Assembly (NCBI RefSeq): GCF_026107375.2
Contig: NZ_JAPCIA010000001.1
Coordinates: 806,001 to 870,000, forward strand
DNA: 64,000 bases
Direction of reading: 5' to 3'
Source: Sphingomonas sp. BT-65
GTDB lineage: Bacteria > Pseudomonadota > Alphaproteobacteria > Sphingomonadales > Sphingomonadaceae
Below are positions 53,311 through 63,026 of this stretch, piece after piece. The notes under the pieces were generated by a model that saw only the letters and a list, made by a program, of their open reading frames with translations, ran no database searches and was not told the DNA's origin. Position numbers and translations under genes: made by a program. Within the stretch, counting starts at the first letter, position 1, and every line of letters starts with the position of its first letter.

Positions 53311-54627
53311 ATGAACGTCCAGACCGCGATCGCGAGCGCCGACGCCGGCTACGTCCCGGGTTTCGGCAACCATGTCGCGACCGAAGCCGTCGTCGGTGCG
53401 CTGCCGATCGGCCGCAACTCGCCACAGCAGGTGCCGTTCGGGCTGTATGCCGAGCAACTCTCGGGCAGCGCGTTCACCGCGCCGCGCCAGGAGAACCGGC
53501 GCTCGTGGCTCTACCGGATGCGCCCCGCCGCCAGCCACGACGCGTTCGTGCCCTATGCCGGCGCGCCGCATCTGCGCTCGGCGCCGTTCGCCGAAATGCC
53601 GCCATCGCCGAACCGGCTGCGCTGGGATGCGCCGGCGATCGACGCAGGCAGCGACTTTGTCGACGGCCTGACAACCTATGGCGGCAACGGCGATGTCGGT
53701 GCCGGTGCGGGCATCGCCATCCACCTCTACGCCGCCAGCCGCGACATGAAGGATCGGGCCTTCTTCTCGGCCGATGGCGAACTGCTGATCGTACCCCAAC
53801 AGGGTCGACTTGAAATCACCACCGAACTGGGACGGATCGACCTCGCGCCGCTCCAGATCGCGGTGATCCCGCGCGGCGTCCGGTTTAAGGTGGTGCTTCC
53901 TGACCGCGCCGCGCGGGGCTATGTTTGCGAGAATTACGGCAGTCCGTTCCGCCTGCCCGATTTGGGGCCGATCGGCGCGAACGGCCTCGCCAACCCGCGC
54001 GATTTCGAGACACCCGCCGCCTGGTTCGAGGATCGCGAGGCGCCGTTCGAGCTGATCCAGAAATTCCAGGGCGGACTCTGGTCGACCCGGCTCGGCCATT
54101 CGCCGTTCGATGTCGTCGCCTGGCACGGCAACCTCGCGCCGTATCGCTACGACCTCACCTGCTTCAACACGATCAACACGGTGAGTTTCGACCATCCCGA
54201 CCCGTCGATCTTCACCGTGCTGACATCCCCCAGCGAGATCGCTGGTACCGCCAATTGCGATTTCGTGATCTTCCCGCCCCGCTGGATGGTCGCCGAGGAC
54301 ACGTTCCGCCCGCCCTGGTTCCATCGCAACGTGATGAGCGAGTTCATGGGGCTGATCGAGGGCGCCTATGACGCCAAGGAGGGCGGTTTCGTCCCAGGCG
54401 GTGCGTCGCTCCACAACCAGATGAACGGCCACGGCCCCGATGCGGCAAGCTATGCCAAGGCGGTCGCGGCGGAGCTCAAGCCCCACAGGATCGACGGGAC
54501 CGTGGCGTTCATGTTCGAGAGCCGTCACGTCATCCGCCCGACCCGCTGGGCGATGGAGAGCCCCGCGCTGCAATCCGATTATGACGATTGCTGGGCCGAT
54601 TTCCCCAAGGCGACGCTCCCGCGATGA
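53311..54627 (+). CDS. hmgA: homogentisate 1,2-dioxygenase
   Basis: A 438-residue enzyme of standard length with typical segments [64 protein letters not shown] and [11 protein letters not shown]. It opens the homogentisate ring to maleylacetoacetate. AGAGGAAA precedes the ATG. Its stop overlaps the ATG of fumarylacetoacetase (ATGA). Confidence 0.96.
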   Translation: MNVQTAIASADAGYVPGFGNHVATEAVVGALPIGRNSPQQVPFGLYAEQLSGSAFTAPRQENRRSWLYRMRPAASHDAFVPYAGAPHLRSAPFAEMPPSPNRLRWDAPAIDAGSDFVDGLTTYGGNGDVGAGAGIAIHLYAASRDMKDRAFFSADGELLIVPQQGRLEITTELGRIDLAPLQIAVIPRGVRFKVVLPDRAARGYVCENYGSPFRLPDLGPIGANGLANPRDFETPAAWFEDREAPFELIQKFQGGLWSTRLGHSPFDVVAWHGNLAPYRYDLTCFNTINTVSFDHPDPSIFTVLTSPSEIAGTANCDFVIFPPRWMVAEDTFRPPWFHRNVMSEFMGLIEGAYDAKEGGFVPGGASLHNQMNGHGPDAASYAKAVAAELKPHRIDGTVAFMFESRHVIRPTRWAMESPALQSDYDDCWADFPKATLPR

Positions 54628-55940
54628 CGGTTGCGATCGACGAGACGCACGATCCGGCACGCACCAGCTGGGTCGCGAGCGCGCAAGGCCATCCCGATTT
54701 CCCGATCCAGAACCTGCCGCTGGGCGTGTTCTCGAACGGCAACGGCGCACCGCGCGGCGGCATCGCGATCGGCGACTTCATCCTCGACCTCGCCGCACTG
54801 GCGCGAAGCGGGCTTCTCGATGGCGCCGCGCTCCAGGCGGCAGAGGCTGCCTCGGGCGATACGCTCAATCCGCTGCTGGCGCTCGGCACCGCGCCGCGCC
54901 GCGCGCTGCGGCGTTCGGTATCGGCGTTGCTCGCCCGCGATCGCCCCCATCGCGATGCGGTCGCGCCGATGCTGCATCCGGCGCACACCTGCGCGCTGCA
55001 CCTGCCCGCACGGGTCGGCGACTATACCGACTTCTATGTCGGCATTCATCACGCCACCAATGTCGGGCTGCTGTTCAGGCCCGACAATCCGCTCCTGCCC
55101 AATTACAAGCATGTGCCGATCGGCTATCACGGACGGGCATCCTCGGTGCGCGTGTCGGGGACACCGGTCCTCCGCCCGCACGGCCAGCTCAAGGCGCCGG
55201 ATGCCGTCGCCCCCACGCTGGCGGCCACGCGCCGGCTCGATTACGAACTCGAACTCGGCGTCTGGATCGGAACCGGCAACCTGCCCGGCTCGGCGATCCC
55301 GATCGAGGAGGCGGGCGAGTATGTCGCGGGCCTGAGCCTGCTCAACGACTGGTCGGCGCGCGACGTCCAGGCCTGGGAATATCAGCCGCTGGGTCCGTTC
55401 CTCGCCAAGAATTTCCTGACCACGGTGTCGCCCTGGATCGTGACCGCCGAGGCGCTGGCGCCCTTCCGGATCGCCCAGCCGCCACGGCCCGAAGGTGACC
55501 CCGCGCCTCTTCCCTATCTGCTCGACGCCGGCGATCAGGCACAGGGCGCGCTCGCCATCACGCTCGAAGTCACGATCAGCTCCGAACGGATGCGCGCCGA
55601 AGGGCGTGCCCCGCTCCGGTTGAGCCGGGGTCCGGCATCGAACATGTATTGGACGATCGCCCAGATGGTCGCCCATCACAGCGTCAACGGCTGCGACCTG
55701 AATCCCGGCGACCTGCTGGGTACGGGCACCATCTCCGGGCCGACCCGCGACACCTTTGGCAGCTTGCTCGAGCTGTCGCGCGGCGGCGTCGAGCCGGTGA
55801 CGTTGCCGACCGGCGAGACGCGCGCGTTTCTCGAGGATGGCGACCTGCTGTCGATGTCCGGCCGGATGGAAACGGAAGGCCTGGTCAGCATCGGCTTCGG
55901 CCCCTGTACCGGCACTGTCGAACCGGCGCGGAAAAGCTGA
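54624..55940 (+). CDS. fumarylacetoacetase
   Basis: A 438-residue FAH-family enzyme with metal-binding segments [25 protein letters not shown] and [20 protein letters not shown]. It splits fumarylacetoacetate into fumarate and acetoacetate. The start at 54624 (ATGA overlap with hmgA) is preferred over ATG 54588, which lies inside hmgA. The isomerase gene follows with a TGATG overlap. Confidence 0.96.
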   Translation: MTVAIDETHDPARTSWVASAQGHPDFPIQNLPLGVFSNGNGAPRGGIAIGDFILDLAALARSGLLDGAALQAAEAASGDTLNPLLALGTAPRRALRRSVSALLARDRPHRDAVAPMLHPAHTCALHLPARVGDYTDFYVGIHHATNVGLLFRPDNPLLPNYKHVPIGYHGRASSVRVSGTPVLRPHGQLKAPDAVAPTLAATRRLDYELELGVWIGTGNLPGSAIPIEEAGEYVAGLSLLNDWSARDVQAWEYQPLGPFLAKNFLTTVSPWIVTAEALAPFRIAQPPRPEGDPAPLPYLLDAGDQAQGALAITLEVTISSERMRAEGRAPLRLSRGPASNMYWTIAQMVAHHSVNGCDLNPGDLLGTGTISGPTRDTFGSLLELSRGGVEPVTLPTGETRAFLEDGDLLSMSGRMETEGLVSIGFGPCTGTVEPARKS

Positions 55941-56578
55941 TGCGGCTGCACGACTATTGGCGCTCGGGCGCTTCCTATCGGGTCCGGATCGCGCTCAATC
56001 TGAAGAATCTGCACTACGAACAGGTGGCGCACGATCTACGCACCGGGGCGCAAGCCGATCCCGCCTATGCGGTGATCAACCCGCAAAGGCTCGTGCCCGC
56101 GCTCGAGATGGAAGGCCAGGTGCTGACGCAGAGCCTGGCTATCGTCGAATGGCTCGAGGAACGACATCCGGCACCGGCATTGCTGCCCACCGATCCGGAC
56201 TCCCGCGCGATCGTCCGGGCGATGGCGGGGGTGATCGCCAGCGATATTCATCCGCTCAACAACCTGCGCGTTCTCGTCGCGCTGCGCCGGGACCTCGACG
56301 CCGGCGAAACCCGGATATCGGCATGGATCGCCCGCTGGATCGGCGAAGGCTTCGCCGCACTCGAGACGATGATCGTCCGGCACGGCGGCGCCCATGCCTT
56401 TGGCGACGCGCCCGGCCTAGTCGATTGCTGTCTCGTGCCGCAGCTCTACTCGGCCGAGCGGTTCGCGATGCCGTTGGATGCTTTTCCGCGCGTCGTCGCG
56501 GCGGGCGCGGCTGCGCGCGGGCTACCTGCCGTCGCCGCCGCGCATCCCGATCGCCAACCGGATGCCGACGCGCGATGA
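55940..56578 (+). CDS. maiA: maleylacetoacetate isomerase (GST zeta family)
   Basis: A 212-residue GST-fold protein: N-terminal thioredoxin domain (LHDYWRSGASYRVRIALNLK) and C-terminal helical domain with DNLR-like HPLNNLRVL. The active-site SS(A/C)S motif of zeta GSTs reads SGAS here. It isomerises maleylacetoacetate to fumarylacetoacetate using glutathione. TGATG overlap with the previous gene and ATGA overlap with the Rieske gene. Confidence 0.93.
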   Translation: MRLHDYWRSGASYRVRIALNLKNLHYEQVAHDLRTGAQADPAYAVINPQRLVPALEMEGQVLTQSLAIVEWLEERHPAPALLPTDPDSRAIVRAMAGVIASDIHPLNNLRVLVALRRDLDAGETRISAWIARWIGEGFAALETMIVRHGGAHAFGDAPGLVDCCLVPQLYSAERFAMPLDAFPRVVAAGAAARGLPAVAAAHPDRQPDADAR

Positions 56579-56961
56579 GCGAGCCCGCCCGCCTCTCCTC
56601 CATCCCCGCCGGCGTCGCGCTGGGGCCGGTGACGCTGGTCGCCGATGGTTGCGCGCGCAACTTTGTGATCCAGACGAAAGCGGGCCGATTCCACGGGTTC
56701 GTCGTGCGCCGCGGCGAGCACGTCCACGGCTACGTCGATCGCTGTCCGCACGCCGGTTTGCCGCTGGCGCAGCATCTCGACGAATATCTTACCCAGGATG
56801 CCCGTTTCATCGCCTGCAGCTGGCACGGAGCGCTGTTCGATCCCACCAGCGGCGTCTGCGTAGGAGGGCCGTGCGTCGGTCTGCGCCTGACGCCTTGGCC
56901 CGTTGCCATCATCGACCGAGAAATCCGGACGATCGAGAAAGAGGATTTGCCATGCACCTGA
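56575..56961 (+). CDS. Rieske [2Fe-2S] ferredoxin-like protein
   Basis: A 128-residue protein with Rieske cluster ligands CPHAG and CSWHG about 35 residues apart. It has no signal peptide or membrane anchor, so it is probably a soluble electron carrier or assembly factor. Its ATG overlaps the maiA stop, and its stop overlaps the SDR start by ten bases. Its role in aromatic amino-acid breakdown is not known. Confidence 0.9.
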   Translation: MSEPARLSSIPAGVALGPVTLVADGCARNFVIQTKAGRFHGFVVRRGEHVHGYVDRCPHAGLPLAQHLDEYLTQDARFIACSWHGALFDPTSGVCVGGPCVGLRLTPWPVAIIDREIRTIEKEDLPCT

Positions 56962-57611
56962 TCATCACTGGCGCCGATGGCGCACTGGGCAGCGCGGTCG
57001 TTGCTCGCCACGTCGAAGCGGGCGACCGCGTCGCGGCGCTCCACGGCGCAGCGCCCGCGGACCCGTCAAGCGGGCGCTTTGCGGCGGGCGACCTTGCCGA
57101 TGAAGCAAATGCTCGGGACGTTATGGCGCAGGCGGCGCGGTGGTTGGGCACGGTCGATGCGCTGATCCACCTTGTCGGCGGGTTTCAATGGGCCACGACC
57201 GCCACGACGACGCTTGCCGACTGGCGCGCGATGTTCGATGCCAATATCGCGACAGCCGTCGCCAGCGTGAATGCGGCGTTACCATATTTCTCTGACGGTG
57301 GCGCCATCGTACTAATTGGCGCCGTCTCCGCGCAGCCGGCCAAGGCGGGCTTTGGTCCGTACGGCGCCGCCAAAGCAGGCGTGGCGCGCCTTACCGAAGC
57401 ACTGGCGGCCGAACTGGCCCCGCGCGGCATCCGGGTCAATGCGGCGCTGCCCTCCATCATCGACACGCCCCGCAATCGCGCCGACATGCCTGATGTCGAC
57501 CCGGCAAGCTGGACCACGCCGGCCGCTGTTGCCGACACGATCGCCTTTCTGGCCTCGCCTGCCGCGCGAGGGGTGACCGGCGCATTGCTGCCCGTCACCA
57601 ACCCTGCCTGA
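56952..57611 (+). CDS. SDR protein, candidate dihydropteridine reductase
   Basis: A 219-residue SDR: IITGADGALGSAVVARHV cofactor loop, HLVGGFQWA segment and catalytic GPYGAAKAG (YxxxK). It is encoded directly before phhB and after phhA-pathway genes. Its short length and GGFxW segment recall eukaryotic-type quinonoid dihydropteridine reductases, so pterin recycling for PhhA is a reasonable inference. Confidence 0.85.
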   Translation: MHLIITGADGALGSAVVARHVEAGDRVAALHGAAPADPSSGRFAAGDLADEANARDVMAQAARWLGTVDALIHLVGGFQWATTATTTLADWRAMFDANIATAVASVNAALPYFSDGGAIVLIGAVSAQPAKAGFGPYGAAKAGVARLTEALAAELAPRGIRVNAALPSIIDTPRNRADMPDVDPASWTTPAAVADTIAFLASPAARGVTGALLPVTNPA

Positions 57612-57622
57612 GGATAAAGATA

Positions 57623-57928
57623 ATGCAATTACGCTCCCGAGTTACGCCGGCGGAAATTGCCGCCCTGGCGGCGTGGACTGTCGATCCCGTCCGGCAAGCG
57701 CTCCACCGCCGCCTCCAGTTCGCGACCTTTGGCGAGGCGCTGGGGGCGATGGTCCGGATCGGCGTCGAGGCGGACAAGGAGGACCATCATCCCGAATGGT
57801 CGAATGTCTTCGGTACAATCGACATCTGGCTGACGACGCACGATGCCGGCGGGATCTCCGCACGTGATCTGGCGCTGGCACGCACGATCGATCTCATGTT
57901 TCCGCCCAAGACCGTCACCGCGGTGTGA
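57623..57928 (+). CDS. phhB: pterin-4a-carbinolamine dehydratase
   Basis: A 101-residue PCD with the catalytic signature KEDHHPEWSNVFGTIDIWL and the C-terminal THDAGGISARDLALA. It regenerates pterin after Phe hydroxylation by PhhA. It is the last gene of the operon, 11 bases after the SDR gene. Downstream lie minus-strand remnants. Confidence 0.95.
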   Translation: MQLRSRVTPAEIAALAAWTVDPVRQALHRRLQFATFGEALGAMVRIGVEADKEDHHPEWSNVFGTIDIWLTTHDAGGISARDLALARTIDLMFPPKTVTAV

Positions 57929-57984
57929 AATTGCTGCTGAAGGAGATCGCGGCCTGGATAAGTGGCAGGCCGCTAGGGCCGGCG

Positions 57985-58145
57985 CAGATGATCGGCCAGG
58001 ACGACATGGTCGTCACCTCGCCGACCCCCGGCAATGCGCGCACCGCATCGGCGATGCAGCCCAGATCGGCGGCATCGACTGCGCTGACCTGCACCAGCAG
58101 GTCGGGGTCGCCGGCCAGCGCCTGGATGCTGCGCACCTCCGGAAA
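57985..58145 (-). pseudogene. remnant of an Lrp/AsnC ligand-binding (RAM) domain
   Basis: A minus-strand frame reads FPEVRSIQALAGDPDLLVQV and ADLGCIADAVRALPGVGEV, clearly RAM-domain sequence. It then shifts frame (DDHVVLADHL continues in another frame). The HTH half is missing. It lies at the 3' end of the Phe/Tyr operon, opposite the intact Lrp gene at its 5' end. The 641-base gap 57929-58569 holds this and one membrane-protein remnant. Confidence 0.65.
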
Positions 58146-58187
58146 CCTTTTCAAAGGGGCGACCGAACGTGCGCAATTCCCGCCCGC

Positions 58188-58560
58188 GCCATGGCGGATC
58201 GCTGAACTCCTTGAGCGTCGTATCCTTGCGCGCATTTTCGAGTTGCTGGCGCACGCTCAGGTCACGCCAATGCCAGAGCATCAAGCCGATCGGCAGGCCA
58301 AAGATTAGGAGCAACGCTTGGAAGAGGTCCCGCCACTCGGGGCCCTCGCCATGTTTCGGAGTGAAAAAGCGCCAGACCAGATGGCCTTGATCAAAAGCCA
58401 GATAGAATGGCAACGAATACCGCGCAGCAGACCGCCACGCTCATCAACTTGATGGGGCGTCCAGCCCGGCCACCACCGGGTGCCAAGGCACGTGCCAAAG
58501 CAGGTATCGTCCATACCGAGCGCGTGCCATCCGCATCGGACCGGCTCGTGAACCGAACGT
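58188..58560 (-). pseudogene. degenerate membrane-protein remnant
   Basis: A minus-strand frame from 58413 reads FDQGHLVWRFFTPKHGEGPE, WRDLFQALLLIFGLPIGLML and SVRQQLENARKDTTLKEF. This last segment is common just after the membrane part of pentapeptide-repeat membrane proteins. A plausible preceding membrane segment (MSVAVCCAVFVAILSGF) is in another frame, and the C-terminus is replaced by the Lrp remnant. It is a disrupted gene. Confidence 0.5.
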
Positions 58561-58569
58561 GAGCGGCGA

Positions 58570-59472
58570 TCACTTGCCACCCTCGGCGTCGGGCACGAAG
58601 CATTGCATGAAATGCTGGGAGACGACCGAATTGATTGCCGTTTTTCGCGTCAGCAGGACGGCGTGAAGACTGGGTAGCGTTTCGCGCACGGGAACGGCGG
58701 TCAGGCCGAACCGCTCGAACTCCACATCTGCGAGCGGCTTGGAGAAGAAGCCGACGACGTCCATCTCGGCGAACAGATTCAATGCTGCCGCGATTGAATC
58801 GCAGTGGGTGAGGCATTTGGGCTGTGGAAGACCGTTTGCGACGAAGACCTGTTGAAACAGCGTGCCGGGGATGCTGTCGCTTGAGGGCGGAAGCAGCCAG
58901 TCCGCATCGACGAGATCGGCGACCGATCGAACCGCCGCAAGCGGGTGCGACGCGCGCACTCCAATGACATAGGGCATGGCCGATAGGAATTGCCGGGAAA
59001 TGTCATCAGGGCACTGAAAGCTCGGCAGTACGTGCATCAGCGCAAAATCGACGGACCCTTCCCGCAATGCCGTCAGCGCGTGGGCGTAGGTCGCGTCGCG
59101 CAGGTTGACATCGACATAGGGCAGCGTGGCGCGAAACCGCTGAAAGGCTCGGGGCAGCAGGGCGCATGCCGTCGCGGTCGACACGGCGACGGCCACCGAT
59201 CCGGTCTTCCCCAAGGCCAGATGCTTCATCTCGTCGTCGAGCCGATTCAGGTCGGACAACAGCGCCCGGCCACGCGTCAGCAAAAGCTCGCCGAATTCGG
59301 TCAGCTCGATGCCGCGCACCGCCCGGCTCATCAGCGGCACGCCGAAATGTTCTTCTAGATGGCGGATCGTGGTCGACACGGCCGGTTGCGAAATTCCGAT
59401 CCGCCGGGCGCCCGAATGGATACTGCCCTCTTCTGCCACCGCAAGATAGATCTTGAGTTGATTGACCTTCAT
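58570..59472 (-). CDS. LysR-family transcriptional regulator
   Basis: A 300-residue LTTR: QLKIYLAVAEEGSIHSGARR, IGISQPAVSTTIRHLEEHFG HTH, then the effector domain. The ATG at 59472 is supported by TGGAG about eight bases upstream. It diverges from the TonB receptor at 59640 and its accessory genes, so it probably controls that transport/hydrolysis unit in response to its substrate. Confidence 0.92.
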   Translation of the reverse strand: MKVNQLKIYLAVAEEGSIHSGARRIGISQPAVSTTIRHLEEHFGVPLMSRAVRGIELTEFGELLLTRGRALLSDLNRLDDEMKHLALGKTGSVAVAVSTATACALLPRAFQRFRATLPYVDVNLRDATYAHALTALREGSVDFALMHVLPSFQCPDDISRQFLSAMPYVIGVRASHPLAAVRSVADLVDADWLLPPSSDSIPGTLFQQVFVANGLPQPKCLTHCDSIAAALNLFAEMDVVGFFSKPLADVEFERFGLTAVPVRETLPSLHAVLLTRKTAINSVVSQHFMQCFVPDAEGGK

Positions 59473-59540
59473 GGCGTCGCTCCAGGGTCGCGGGGGATAC
59501 AAGAATCCTATCGCATGTAATCAAGAATTATTATTTTCTA

Positions 59541-59557
59541 ATCATTGATATTCGTCA
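59541..59557 (+). promoter_or_regulatory. element shared with the other TonB receptor promoter
   Basis: ATCATTG followed by ATATTCGTCA (59548-59557), 82 bases before the receptor start. The same decamer, also preceded by AATCAT, is at 39728-39737 upstream of the first receptor. It sits in an AT-rich stretch between the LysR gene and the receptor gene. Confidence 0.35.
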
Positions 59558-59639
59558 ATCCTCTACCCGTGAACGAACGGCGCGAGTCGGACCGGGATGC
59601 GACACCGACAAGAAGAGCAATGATCAGAGGGGAAATCCG

Positions 59640-61958
59640 TTGAAGCAGCCGAACAACAAGCACTTTGGCGTCCAGTCATCGCTCATTGCATTGGCATGCA
59701 CGTCGCTTGCGATGCCGGCCCTTGCGCAGGCGCAGGCTGAAACGGCGCAAGTGCCCCCGGCCGCTGCGACCTCCGACGAGGTGGTCGGTGACGGCGATAT
59801 CGTCGTCACGGCCCTGCGCCGGGACACGAGCCTCCAGCGTACCCCGATCACGATCAGCGCAGTGACGGGCGAAAGCCTGGCGCAGGCAGGTGTCACCGAT
59901 GTGACCGGCATTACGCAGGCGGTGCCCAATCTGGTGTTCGTCGATGGCGGCGCGGATCGCACCCGCGTCGTGATCCGCGGCATTCAATCGGTCGGTGAGC
60001 CGACTGTCGGCTTATATTATGACGAGACCGCCGTGACGGGCGTCGTCAGCGCCGGTAACGATGCCGGCCTCTCGACGCCGCGCATTAAGATGTTCGACGT
60101 CGATCGGGTCGAAGTGCTTCGCGGTCCTCAAGGCACGCTGTATGGGGCCGGCTCGATGGCCGGTACGGTCCGCGTTCTCTTCAACAAGCCGTCTCAAAAG
60201 CTGGAAGGGGCATTCGAGGGCGATGTCGGCTTCATCAAGGGCGGATCGACCCGCCACGACGTAGAAGGGATGATCAACGTCCCGATCATCGGCGACGTGC
60301 TTGCCACCCGCCTGGTCCTGTTCGATGCGAACAGCGGCGGTTTCATCCGTAACACCTTCCTCAACCTCGATAATACCGGCGCCGCGCACAGCCAGGGTGG
60401 ACGCCTGCTCGTTCGACTGACGCCGTCCGATCGGCTGACCATCGACGCATCGGCCATCTACCAAAAGATCGAGGGGGAGTCGCCGCTGTGGTTCCTGGGC
60501 GGGCCGGCTTATGAAAACCGCTTCAGGACCCGGCTTTCGCTTGACGATAAAATTCAACTGTACAGCGCAACGGCGCGCTGGGACGCGGGCGGTATCAACA
60601 TCACGGCAGTCGGATCCTATTCCGATCGCGAGTTGAACAACGTCTCCGGTGACTTGTCCGACCTGCTCACGACGAACATCAACAACGCGGCGGTATGTCA
60701 GCGGCTGCGCGGCAATGGGGCGCCTTGCAGCGCGGCAACCCAGGCAACTTTCAACAGCTATGTCCGCAGCAATATCCCGAGCGGGGTGACGCCGCGTCTG
60801 AGGACGACCGGTCCGACGTTCGAACTGCGTGTCGGTTCGAGTGGGCGGCGGTTCTTCGAATGGACCGTCGGCGGCTTTTATTCCGATCGCCGTGGGACCG
60901 TGAACAACGGTGCGACACTGGCAGACGCTGCGACCGGCGAATTTATCCGGCCGTCCGTATACCTCTACCAGCGGTTCGTGCAGGACACGCTGACGCAAAA
61001 AGCGATCTTCGGTGAGGGCAGCCTTCATCTCACCGACAAGCTGACGCTGACCGCCGGTGCTCGCTACTTCAAATTCGATCGGTCGATCAGTGGCGAAACC
61101 GTAAAGGGCTTCGATCTCCTGAACATCAACGTCCAGCCCTATGCCAGGACCTCGTCTTCGGACAAGGGCTGGATCACCAAGTTCAACGCGGCTTACCAGG
61201 CGTCCGACACGATCCTCTTCTACGCATCGGCCGCTCAGGGCTTTCGGCCGGGCGGGGTGAATCAGGTCTTGGGGCTTCCGGCGGCGCTTGCCCCCTACGC
61301 CGCCGACAGCCTGTGGAATTATGAAGTCGGCCTCAAGACCAGTTGGTTCAGCAATCGCCTGAACTTCAATATCGACGCATATCGGATTGACTGGAAGGAT
61401 ATGCAGGTCACGGGGCGCACGCCGACCGGCACCTTCGCATTCATCTCGAATGCGGGTGCGGCACGTTCGCAAGGCATCGAGGCGGAATTGTCCGCGCGCC
61501 CGCTGCAGGGCCTGAGCATCCAGGCGAATGCCGCCTTCTCGTCGTCAAAGCTGACCGAGGACCAGATCAATTCGTCGTTGCTCGCAGCTGGTCGGAAGGG
61601 TGATCGCATTCCGTACACGCCGAACGTCACGATCGGCGGCTCGGTGAACTATACGCGCTCGTTGACCGATGCACTCAATCTCACCGCGCATGTCGATTTC
61701 AACCATGTCGGGCAGTCCTATTCCGAGTTCAGCCCAACCAGTGTGTTTCGCCGCAACCTTCCGGCCTACACGCTGACCAATCTGCGCATCGGTCTCGACA
61801 ACGAAACCGCGCGCTGGGGTATCTACGCTTATATGAACAACGTCTTCGACACGGTCGCAGTCACCTACACCACCCAGACCGCATCGACGGGCGGGAATGC
61901 CTATACGTCCAGCGCCGCGCCGCGCACCGTCGGGCTTGGCGTCCGTGGCCGCTTCTGA
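59640..61958 (+). CDS. TonB-dependent receptor
   Basis: A 772-residue outer-membrane transporter. Signal peptide (LIALACTSLAMPALAQAQA), TonB box-like GDIVVTALRRD, plug with VEVLRGPQGTLYGAGSMAGT, beta-barrel and terminal Phe (LGVRGRF). The start is TTG 59640, nine bases after GAGGGG. It is followed by two exported paralogs and an M20 amidohydrolase, so it probably imports an amide- or peptide-linked compound. It diverges from a LysR gene. Confidence 0.93.
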   Translation: MKQPNNKHFGVQSSLIALACTSLAMPALAQAQAETAQVPPAAATSDEVVGDGDIVVTALRRDTSLQRTPITISAVTGESLAQAGVTDVTGITQAVPNLVFVDGGADRTRVVIRGIQSVGEPTVGLYYDETAVTGVVSAGNDAGLSTPRIKMFDVDRVEVLRGPQGTLYGAGSMAGTVRVLFNKPSQKLEGAFEGDVGFIKGGSTRHDVEGMINVPIIGDVLATRLVLFDANSGGFIRNTFLNLDNTGAAHSQGGRLLVRLTPSDRLTIDASAIYQKIEGESPLWFLGGPAYENRFRTRLSLDDKIQLYSATARWDAGGINITAVGSYSDRELNNVSGDLSDLLTTNINNAAVCQRLRGNGAPCSAATQATFNSYVRSNIPSGVTPRLRTTGPTFELRVGSSGRRFFEWTVGGFYSDRRGTVNNGATLADAATGEFIRPSVYLYQRFVQDTLTQKAIFGEGSLHLTDKLTLTAGARYFKFDRSISGETVKGFDLLNINVQPYARTSSSDKGWITKFNAAYQASDTILFYASAAQGFRPGGVNQVLGLPAALAPYAADSLWNYEVGLKTSWFSNRLNFNIDAYRIDWKDMQVTGRTPTGTFAFISNAGAARSQGIEAELSARPLQGLSIQANAAFSSSKLTEDQINSSLLAAGRKGDRIPYTPNVTIGGSVNYTRSLTDALNLTAHVDFNHVGQSYSEFSPTSVFRRNLPAYTLTNLRIGLDNETARWGIYAYMNNVFDTVAVTYTTQTASTGGNAYTSSAAPRTVGLGVRGRF

Positions 61959-62042
61959 TTCGACCGGGGCCGGGGAAGCGGCCTCGGATCCAGGTTGGTT
62001 CGACGGCGTGATCCGAATCCGATTGCTGTGAGAGGAAGACCC

Positions 62043-62519
62043 ATGACCTACAAGCTTGTCGTTGCCGCCGCCATTCTGGCCATGGGTGTCCCCGCGCACG
62101 CGAAGCAAAGCAACGGCACCGGCACATTTGAGGAAACCGGCGCCTACTGGAGCAACGGCGAGCTTCCAAAGAGTTTCAAGCTCAGGATAACGATGACCGT
62201 CGAAGGTGACACCCTCCGCTATCACGGCGAGAATACGACCGATCCAGCGAAGCCGATTGTGTCGGACTGGTCCGGCAAGGCGGACGGCAAGGTCTATCCG
62301 TTCAACGGCGGCTATTTCGATCAGATGGCGATCCACAAGGTTTATGAGGATCAGTATCTTGTCGAGAAATATCGCGGCGGTGAGCTGGTCATCGGGGAGT
62401 TCTGGCGCTTTGTGCCAAAGACGGATCAGTGGATCCGGCACGGTGTGGTCGCGAAGTCGATCCTTCCGAACGGTACCAAGACCTACATTGAATATTTCAA
62501 GCGGGCGGGACGCAAGTGA
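62043..62519 (+). CDS. exported protein of unknown function (tandem paralog 1)
   Basis: A 158-residue protein with a signal peptide (LVVAAAILAMGVPAHA). The mature part has GTFEETGAYWSNGELPKSFK, YHGENTTDPAKPIVSDWSGK and GEFWRFVPKTDQWIRHGVVA. It is a clear paralog of the next gene. I recognise no family; the beta-rich pattern suggests a lipocalin-like or jelly-roll fold. The stop overlaps the next ATG (TGATG). Confidence 0.85.
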   Translation: MTYKLVVAAAILAMGVPAHAKQSNGTGTFEETGAYWSNGELPKSFKLRITMTVEGDTLRYHGENTTDPAKPIVSDWSGKADGKVYPFNGGYFDQMAIHKVYEDQYLVEKYRGGELVIGEFWRFVPKTDQWIRHGVVAKSILPNGTKTYIEYFKRAGRK

Positions 62520-62980
62520 TGCGAATGCTGGCTGCCCTGCTGCCCTTGGCGCTGATCTCAAGTCCGATGGCCGCTTCGCCGCAGCGCATGAGCGGCGCGT
62601 TTTCCGAGCGGCAGGTATACTTCAACGACGGCGCCCCGCCAACGCTCAAGATCGATATGGAGATCAAGGTCGACAAGGACACGCTGACGTATCGCGGCGT
62701 GAACACCATGGATCCCGCCAACCCGATCATTACGGAATTCTCCGGAAAATTCGATGGCAAGGTCCGACCCTATGTCGGCCGACATTTCGATCATCTGGCG
62801 ATCCACAAGCTTCATCACGACGAATTCCTGGTCGAGAAATATCAGGATGGTCAGGTCGTGATCGGAGAATTCTGGCGTTACGCGGCGGATACCGACGAAT
62901 GGATCCGGCATGGTGTCGTCGCCAAGATGCCGGGCGGCAAGACCCGGACTTATGTCGAATATTATCGCCGCCAAAAGTGA
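62519..62980 (+). CDS. exported protein of unknown function (tandem paralog 2)
   Basis: A 153-residue protein with a short signal peptide (MLAALLPLALISSPMAA). It aligns end to end with the previous protein: YFNDGAPPTLKIDMEIKVD, YRGVNTMDPANPIITEFSGK and GEFWRYAADTDEWIRHGVVA. It starts at ATG 62519, overlapping the previous stop. Its position between a TonB receptor and an amidohydrolase suggests a periplasmic role in handling the imported compound. Confidence 0.85.
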   Translation: MRMLAALLPLALISSPMAASPQRMSGAFSERQVYFNDGAPPTLKIDMEIKVDKDTLTYRGVNTMDPANPIITEFSGKFDGKVRPYVGRHFDHLAIHKLHHDEFLVEKYQDGQVVIGEFWRYAADTDEWIRHGVVAKMPGGKTRTYVEYYRRQK

Positions 62981-63026
62981 TTGTCCGCCGGCCGGGCGCT
63001 TCAATAATGCAATCGAGGAGACGAGA

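Noticed and set aside
52996-54750. Minus-strand open frame (584 codons) opposite hpd and hmgA
   Set aside because: Shadow of conserved genes; low-complexity Arg-rich translation.
60012-61472. Minus-strand open frame (486 codons) opposite the second TonB receptor
   Set aside because: The receptor is complete with plug and barrel; the opposite frame has no homology signal.
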